Below, piece after piece: positions 57,993-64,000 of a DNA stretch of 64,000 nucleotides. Made by a program: the position numbers and the translations under genes. Each line of letters begins with the position of its first letter. Position 1 is the stretch's first letter. The stretch comes from Rutpela maculata (taxonomy: Eukaryota; Arthropoda; Insecta; Coleoptera; Cerambycidae), in the NCBI GenBank assembly GCA_936432065.2, contig OW386286.2, forward strand, positions 83,021,652 through 83,085,651, written 5' to 3'. Under the pieces are notes generated by a model. That model worked only from the letters and a program-made list of their open reading frames with translations, did not search any database and was not told the DNA's origin.

Positions 57993-58380
57993 CAGTGATC
58001 TTTTCCAACCTCTCCTCCACTCAAGGCGAGATTGAAGAGGCTGGGAAGATTTGCTTCCTCAAATGGTATGGTGCACCAGCAAGACAGACCTCCCTCAACC
58101 AGTACCGCTTCCAGTTGCTCATGAGGTTAGAGGCAAATATTAAGCCTGACATCAGCTCCCGTCCACCAACTGAGAGCGCAGCTAAACAGCATTCGCGGAG
58201 CACCTACCACCAAGGCTAGCAGTGGCTCGGGAATGAGCTGCCCCCTCCAGAGTGGGGATGGAAACATGTAGGAGACACCCTGGTGCCAATTACAACAGAA
58301 GATCCACCAGCTCCAGAGGTCCTACCGAAAACGATATTTTCCCGCTGCACCAAGGATTGTGGTAATGGCAAACCAGACAG
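57993..58380 (+). pseudogene. TE protein C-terminal half, first part (element E1)
   Basis: Encodes VIFSNLSSTQGEIEEAGKIC, FLKWYGAPARQTSLNQYRFQ, PTESAAKQHSRSTYHQ, a TAG stop, then QWLGNELPPPEWGWKHVGDT and EDPPAPEVLPKTIFSRCTKD. The PT-SAA-QH, WGW and PPAP-VL motifs match element D in the same order. The coding is cut near 58380 by a motif-rich insertion and resumes at 59403. Confidence 0.65.
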
Positions 58381-58382
58381 CA

Positions 58383-59402
58383 CTCGATAGCCTTAGGACA
58401 ACCACTGGCCATACTCGGAGGATAAGTGGGACGTCCTGGGGACGTCCTAAACTGGGTTAATCCCGATTTCGGACCTCCTGTGGATATCCTTTTGGCGCCA
58501 ATCGGATTTGCCCATGGATGTCTTCAGTGGGATAGCCCATGGTCGTCCATAGGAAGAAAAAGGTACCAATTTGGGTTAAAATCGGGATAACCTACAGATG
58601 TCCACAATAGGATAGCCTGTGGTTGTCCATAGGAAGAAGAAGGGACCAATTTAGATTAAAATCTGGACAACCACAGATATCCACACATAGTTGCATCTGG
58701 TTACCCATAGTATCTACACAGGATCAAAATTGATCTTGTGTAAAATCATGATTACTGTAGATAATTTAAAATTTGGGGTATACTCACCCTCCTTGCGTAA
58801 TAAATTGCAAAAAAAATTAACTCTCGTAAAAGAGGCATTTGCAAGATATGTATATTTCTGTGTAGTGATAGATTACACAACCTGTAATTTCAGGCTTATT
58901 AGGTAAGTATCGCAACAGAAGTAATTTGCACCTTGCAACGAGAACCATCTAACATGAATTATTGAAACTAGCGCTAAGAACGAGCTAGCCAATATCCCCA
59001 TTTGGCTGTTATTAGGACTATATTTTATAAGTAATGTCTTCCGTCAATAAAATTCATTCGTCACAATGGAAGTATAATGCAAATATAAACTAAATAAAAA
59101 AATTCTCATTTGTACTTTAGGTGAATTTATCAATTATCATGAATTTGGGACCTACATTAGCCTAACAAGTTGACCTATGGATGGCCCTAGGGATAGCCTT
59201 TGGTTATCCCTATATAGGTTTCAAATAGGACATCAATAACCCTAAAGGCTATCCTAGAGATAGTCTTGTAGGTTATTCAATGGATATCCCTATTTTGGCT
59301 GTTATTAGGATCAAAGGATAACCAGTGGACTTCCTATCGACATCCCAAATGAACAATCCATTTATCGGATATACGGGATCATTTTAGGATATCCTGTGGC
59401 CA
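58383..59402. repeat. Insertion rich in GGACGTCC/GGATATCC-like motifs
   Basis: Intact GGACGTCC at 58429 and 58440; many relatives such as GGATAACC, GGTTGTCC, GGATAGCC and GGATATCC cluster at both ends (58395-58720 and 59150-59402). The central part is AT-rich. It splits the TE protein gene, so it is a separate mobile element. Confidence 0.6.
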
Positions 59403-59643
59403 TCCTGTGCTGTGTGGGAAATGTGGATGCCAGAAAGCAGTGTTCTGCGGCGTGCCTCCACTGCCAAGGGAAATAATTCAACGACGTACCTATTTACGAC
59501 GAGGACGACGTAGAGCCCCTTCAGCAAGAACCACCCACCACTGGACGCCTTGGACAAGGAACCCTTGTCAGGAGCCTTACGGCCAAAGAGGATGAAAACG
59601 TGAATCCAGAGAAAGTTGAGAGTTTAACATTGAGAAGTTATTA
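59403..59643 (+). pseudogene. TE protein C-terminus, second part (element E1)
   Basis: CGKCGCQKAVFC, then after a one-base frame change ACLHCQGK, give the rest of the CXC-like cluster. After a stop, the same frame reads YDEDDVEPLQQEPPTTGRLG and ends at TAA (59641-59643). Confidence 0.55.
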
Positions 59644-60091
59644 AGAGTGAGAACAATGAGAATTATTGAAATCGAATAAAATTACTTACCTTATATGTGA
59701 CTTTTTTTATCAACTTTAAAATACAATTTTCTATTTTTCAGGTAAAAATCTGTTTTTCGAAAATTTTCGCTTTTCCGGAGCGCGTAGCTCGAAAACGGTT
59801 GCGAATTCGAAAAAAAATATATGAAATGAAAGTTGTGGATGATTTTATGAGCTTTCATTTTATATAAGAAAATTTTTCCCTACGATCCACCGTTTTAGAG
59901 ATATAAGCGAAAAAACCAAAAGTGGGACTTTCTTTGTGCTCCCCTCACCCCCCCCCCCCCTCCGGCTCACCTCCTAGACGTCCAGGACTTTCAGTATGTT
60001 CATTTCCTAAGCACCCCTGAACAACTTTCTAAAGGAATCGCTTAGGTCCCTGCTCACGCACTCTACACCTCCTCTATTGACTGAACTATCA

Positions 60092-61559
60092 TATTGGTAA
60101 AGCTATTTACAGAGTTGCTAGCTCTAAGTTGATTGTGATTGGCCGAAAAATTAGTAATTTTGTGTTTGTTAGTTTTTTAAGTTTTTGTAAGTTAAAAGTT
60201 AAGTTAAAGCATTTGTTTGTTTTTGTCGCAAAATCACCTGACAGTTGACAGCAACTAGCAACAATAATAATTATATATAAACTAGAATATTTTCTGGTCG
60301 AAAATTAGTGAAAACTTCGACAAAGGTAGGCAGAGGCCTCAATTTTTCATCAGCAGAATGGTTGATATTAATTAAAATAGCAAATAACCGTAAACACGTC
60401 GTAGAATAAAAAAACTGATGCAGTATCTTGGAGAGACGGAGAAGCTTCTTGACGTAAAATTAAGATTTGCTGATAGAAACCCAAAAAAAAAATTTTATCG
60501 CCGGAAAGGGTGCTATTAGAAATCTGAAAAAATATTTATAGCCCCCTCCTGGGGGGGGGGGGCGCATATAAACCCGAAAAAAAAAAATTCTTTTCGCCTC
60601 ACGGGAGGATACTATTAGAAATATGAAATTTTTTTTGCCCTTATAGCTATATTAGAAAACTTTTTTACCTATGGGTTGGAAATTTGAAACAGTCGAAACA
60701 GTACTTCGATTTGTTCAAAAATAAATATTATTGTAGGCTTCCTAACAACATAAAATTTGTAGGTTAACTTCGGGCTAACAGAATACTGGATAATTGTATT
60801 ATTTTGTAGACTTCACAGACATTGTTTAGAAGAAAATATATGTGGCAGAGCATCCCAATAAGAAACACAGATAAATTAAGAAAATGCCAAAACCAACATT
60901 TAGACAATATTCAATATAATGCTTCAAGTTTTTACAATGTTTCACCTTTTATTAAAATCAGCACTTACCTGATGTATAAAGTTGAACAAACTCAGTTTCT
61001 TGAGCTCTTCTTAACCGTTAGTCTCTGTATATTAAACTAAAGAGGTGATAAAGTAAGTACAATGGTCAATTTATGGTATAAATATAATATCAAACCTGCT
61101 ACTGCAACAAATTATCAATAATCGCCAATCGATCACGTTAAAAGATCTTACTATAAAATAAAAACAAATAGTGCGGCGCCTTTGTGCTACTAAAGTTGGT
61201 CATTCTTCTTAAGGAAAAACTTTAAAATAGAAGTAGGAAAGTCATAAATTACGTTGTTCTTGTAGAATGTCAGTAATTCGACTGTTACGGTTGGACAGAT
61301 TGCTTTCGTAGAGACGGGATAATCGTCATTAACTACTGTTGTATAAACGTACATTTACCGGAATAAAAAAACTTTTATACCATAAGCAATCCAAAACTTT
61401 TGTACTAATAAGAAAATATTTTAATATCGGTTAATTCCGAGCTAACCAATTGTTTGATATATTAAACTGAGTTGATAGACAATTTTTCATGGGTTCATAA
61501 ATATCAAATCTATCTAGTTATATTACGAAGGAGTAGAAAGGCCAAATATATTTTTCTAC
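60092..61559. other. Stretch without recognised genes
   Basis: Low-complexity A and G runs (60485-60600) and AT-rich sequence. A 72-codon frame at 60822-61040 has no known motif. Confidence 0.45.
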
Positions 61560-62720
61560 GATTGTGCTGAAAGTCAAATTTTCTAACTTCAAAATGAATG
61601 CAGAAAATATCACTTTGCCGTACGCCGTGCGGCAAAGAATTTGCCACACGCCTTGATTACATCTTCACACACCGGAATAAAATAGTGTGTTTACCTTAAA
61701 GAATTTTATATTACTTACTGGTAATAACAATTAAATTCTATAAATGTACATTAATTACACATGAATTGCAATTACAAAGTCAAATTTTCTAACTTCAGAA
61801 TGACTGCGGAAAATGTCACTTTAAATAAAATCTGACAGGCAGCAAATTTAAAATTTTGGAAAGACTTTAAAAAAGGGAAATAACTTCACAACCGTAGAAA
61901 AAATAGTACCTATGTAACACACATGTGGCAAGCTTCATTGCAAAACTCGTATGATAGGAACACTCGCTGCGTTCGTGTTCCTACTTTCATACATCGTTTT
62001 GCAATGAAGCCCTTGCCTCATTTGTATTACAATCTACTATTTTCTACGATTGTGCTGAAAGTCAAATTTTCTAACTTCAAAATGAATGCAGAAAATATCA
62101 ATTTGCCGTACGCCGTGCGGCAAAGAATTTGCCACACGCCTTGATTACATCTTCACACACCGGAATAAAATAGTGTGTTTACCTCAAAGAATTTTATATT
62201 ACTTACTGGTAATAACAATTAAATTCTATAAATGTACATGAATTGCAATTACAAAGTCAAATTTTCTAACTTCAGAATGACTGCGGAAAATGTCACTTTA
62301 AATAAAATCTGACAGGCAGCAAATTTAAAATTTTGGAAAGACCTTAAAAAAGGGAAATAACTTCACAACCGTAGAAAAAATAGTATGTAACACACATGTG
62401 GCAAGCTTCATTGCAAAACTCGTATGATAGGAACACTCGCTGCGCTCGTGTTTCTACTTTCATACATCGTTTTGCAATGAAGCCCTTGCCACACTTGTAT
62501 TACAATCTACTATTTTCTACGATTGTGCTAAAAGTCAAATTTTCTAACTTCAAAATGATTGCAGAAAGTGTCACTTTGCCGCACGCCGTGCGGCAAGAAT
62601 TTTTTGTACCATTTTGTTGAAATTCAAATTTTCTAACTTCAAAATGAGTGCAGAAAATGTCACTTTCACAAAGAATTTGCCACACGCCTCGATTACATCT
62701 TCACAAATTTAAAGTTTTGA
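61560..62720. repeat. Tandem repeat of 488 and 473 bp plus a partial third unit
   Basis: GATTGTGCT(G/A)AAAGTCAAAT begins units at 61560, 62048 and 62521. Each full unit contains CGCCGTGCGGCAAAGAATTT and a long hairpin around GGCAAGCTTCATTGCAAAAC...GTTTTGCAATGAAGCC. Units differ by small indels. Confidence 0.85.
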
Positions 62721-62744
62721 AAGACTCTAAGGGCCGGTTTTAGG

Positions 62745-62869
62745 GCCGTTACTTTCGGTCCCGATTAAACTTTAACCGTCTGCCAAATCATTGAAAGTAC
62801 AATTGTTTCCATGGTAACTGAATTGGTTTGATCCACCGTTAACGTTTAATCGGGATCGAAAGTAACGGC
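62745..62869. mobile_element. Palindromic MITE, 125 bp
   Basis: GCCGTTACTTTCGGTCCCGA and TCGGGATCGAAAGTAACGGC form the arms, one mismatch in the first 20. AGTTTAA-type repeats follow to about 62940. Confidence 0.7.
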
Positions 62870-63080
62870 AATTCTAGGTACAGATTAAACCAAAGTTTAA
62901 TTGGAAGTTTAAACTGAAGTTTTACTGGAGGTTTAAACTTTAGATTTTAGTGTTCGCTAAAATGCCGTTTTATAGATGTTTGTCAAGATCGTCAGTTCTA
63001 TCGCCATTTTGTTAGTTGGTAGCATAGTGACAAATTGGCGATTGACGACATTTTCATTACTGGTACTTTGACTTTTCGCG

Positions 63081-63138
63081 ATGGGTGAAAGATCTTTAAA
63101 TTTCAACGGCAGTGAAATCAAACTATTGATTGAATTAG
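63081..63138 (+). pseudogene. Start of a Myb/zeste-like DNA-binding protein, interrupted
   Basis: MGERSLNFNGSEIKLLIELV resembles the start of a Myb/SANT-like or zeste-like domain found with Harbinger elements. The frame is cut after about 20 codons by the E2 terminus. Weak, because so little is left. Confidence 0.3.
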
Positions 63139-63440
63139 TAGTCCAGTCAATGAATGGTTTCTAGAGGGGAATGCTGAGATCACAATTTTTGACTAGAGGG
63201 CTGTGTTTCGACTATTTAGGAGGTAAACATACTAAAAGTCCCCGAACGTAGGAGGTGAGGGGGATGCAGCGGGGCACGAAGAAGGTCCCGGTTTTTGGTT
63301 TTTCGCTCATATCTCGAAAACGGTTAGCTCTAATCAAAAAGTGGCTATATGCAAAATTAAAGTTGACTAAATTTTCTACAATAATGTTTCTATTATTTTT
63401 TTTCGTATCTGCTATGGTTCAGTAATGAATTGTATATCTT
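63139..63440 (+). mobile_element. Left TIR of a second E-type transposon (E2)
   Basis: TAGTCCAGTCAATGAATGG matches the E1 end at 57594. GTAAACATACTAAAAGTCC, GGAGGTGAGGGGG and CATATCTCGAAAACGGTTAG follow in E1 order. The rest of the element would lie beyond the window or be lost. Confidence 0.6.
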
Positions 63441-64000
63441 TTGATTGTATTCTAACTTTATTATAAATTTATTATAAATTGAAAATAAATTTTAATAATC
63501 ATCGTAGAAAAAAATTTCTTGTACAGATATCCGTTTCACAACAGACTGAACTGAAATATTGAATAAAAAATATCTTTGCCTCTGTAAGTGTGTGTGTGCG
63601 TGTATATTAGGGTGGCCCTTATTTTTCAATATATTTTTTTTTCTTTATGACGCCCCTTATATTTGTTCTACTTGGTAAAAAAATAGTTTCTACCAAATTT
63701 GAAATTTTGTGGAGCACGGGATCACGTGGCACATTACAGTTAAAATTATTTATTTTTTTATAACTACCGTAAGTTTATACAGTGTGTGTAATTGCGGACT
63801 GGACATGTACCCTACGTAGCGCGAGAGATATGACAACCTAGGTAACAGCAAACTCGCCCGTCGGCGGCATAGATTAAAAAGTCTGCGCTAGACCACTGAA
63901 GCATTCCCGCTCTCAGTTGTTTCATTTCAGCCAGCTGGCACACGCGATGTTGCAATTCCAACTCCCTATGCCCAGCCCGCCACTACACACGCTGTATCTC
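63441..64000. other. Window end: possible TE terminus, no gene recognised
   Basis: ATTAGGGTGGCCCTTATTTT at about 63606 looks like a transposon end. From about 63780 the sequence becomes GC-richer. No reading frame with recognised motifs. Confidence 0.35.

Larger units (their letters stand above)
57591..60091. mobile_element. Long-TIR DNA transposon E1 encoding a WGW/CXC protein
   Basis: TGATAGT(C/T)CAGTCAA ends are inverted at 57591 and 60091. The arms are about 340 bp, with poly-C/G runs and the shared CGCAACCGTTTTCGAGCTAC block (57859-57878; inverse at 59783-59802). Between them lies the broken protein gene with a 1-kb insertion. A third related left end starts at 63139. Confidence 0.8.

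Overview
The window is eukaryotic, AT-rich and dominated by transposable elements (TEs). It most likely comes from an insect. The reasons are a spliced syntaxin-17 gene, Ty3/gypsy, BEL/Pao, Jockey-like and R1-like retroelements, hAT/Tc1/TTAA-type DNA elements, DINE-1-like elements with GTCT microsatellites, and a (CCTAA)3 tract matching the arthropod telomere unit. The order cannot be fixed from sequence alone; a large TE-rich genome such as a beetle's would fit.

One host gene is clear: Syntaxin-17, the autophagosomal Qa-SNARE, on the minus strand. Four exons (33526-33392, 33335-33140, 30759-30438, 19993-19753) join in frame at canonical GT-AG sites and give 297 residues. Intron 1 is only 56 bp. 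Introns 2 (2.4 kb) and 3 (10.4 kb) have been enlarged by TEs, including a dead R1-like LINE and several terminal-inverted-repeat (TIR) elements.

Layout. 1-7.1 kb: BEL/Pao remnant, hAT-like MITE, TTAA-flanked element, and a Tc1 remnant between DINE-1-like pieces. 7.17-15.06 kb: one Jockey-like LINE split by two long-TIR DNA elements, which themselves carry nested insertions. 15.7-18.6 kb: TIR element with THAP and SWIM zinc-finger remnants. 19.7-33.5 kb: Syntaxin-17. 35.4-47.8 kb: a Ty3/gypsy element (4-bp target duplication, 234-bp LTRs) whose pol has lost the reverse transcriptase and RNase H cores in frame; a 3683-bp segment of it plus flank is present three times head to tail with almost no divergence. 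48.3-52.3 kb: dense MITE cluster. 53.1-60.1 kb and 63.1-64 kb: related long-TIR DNA transposons, two of them encoding a WGW/CXC cysteine-rich protein. 61.5-62.7 kb: tandem repeat of about 480 bp.

Only Syntaxin-17 looks functional. Every TE coding region has frameshifts, stops, truncations or domain losses. Assignments rest on motifs read by eye; family names marked as inferred were not checked against any database.
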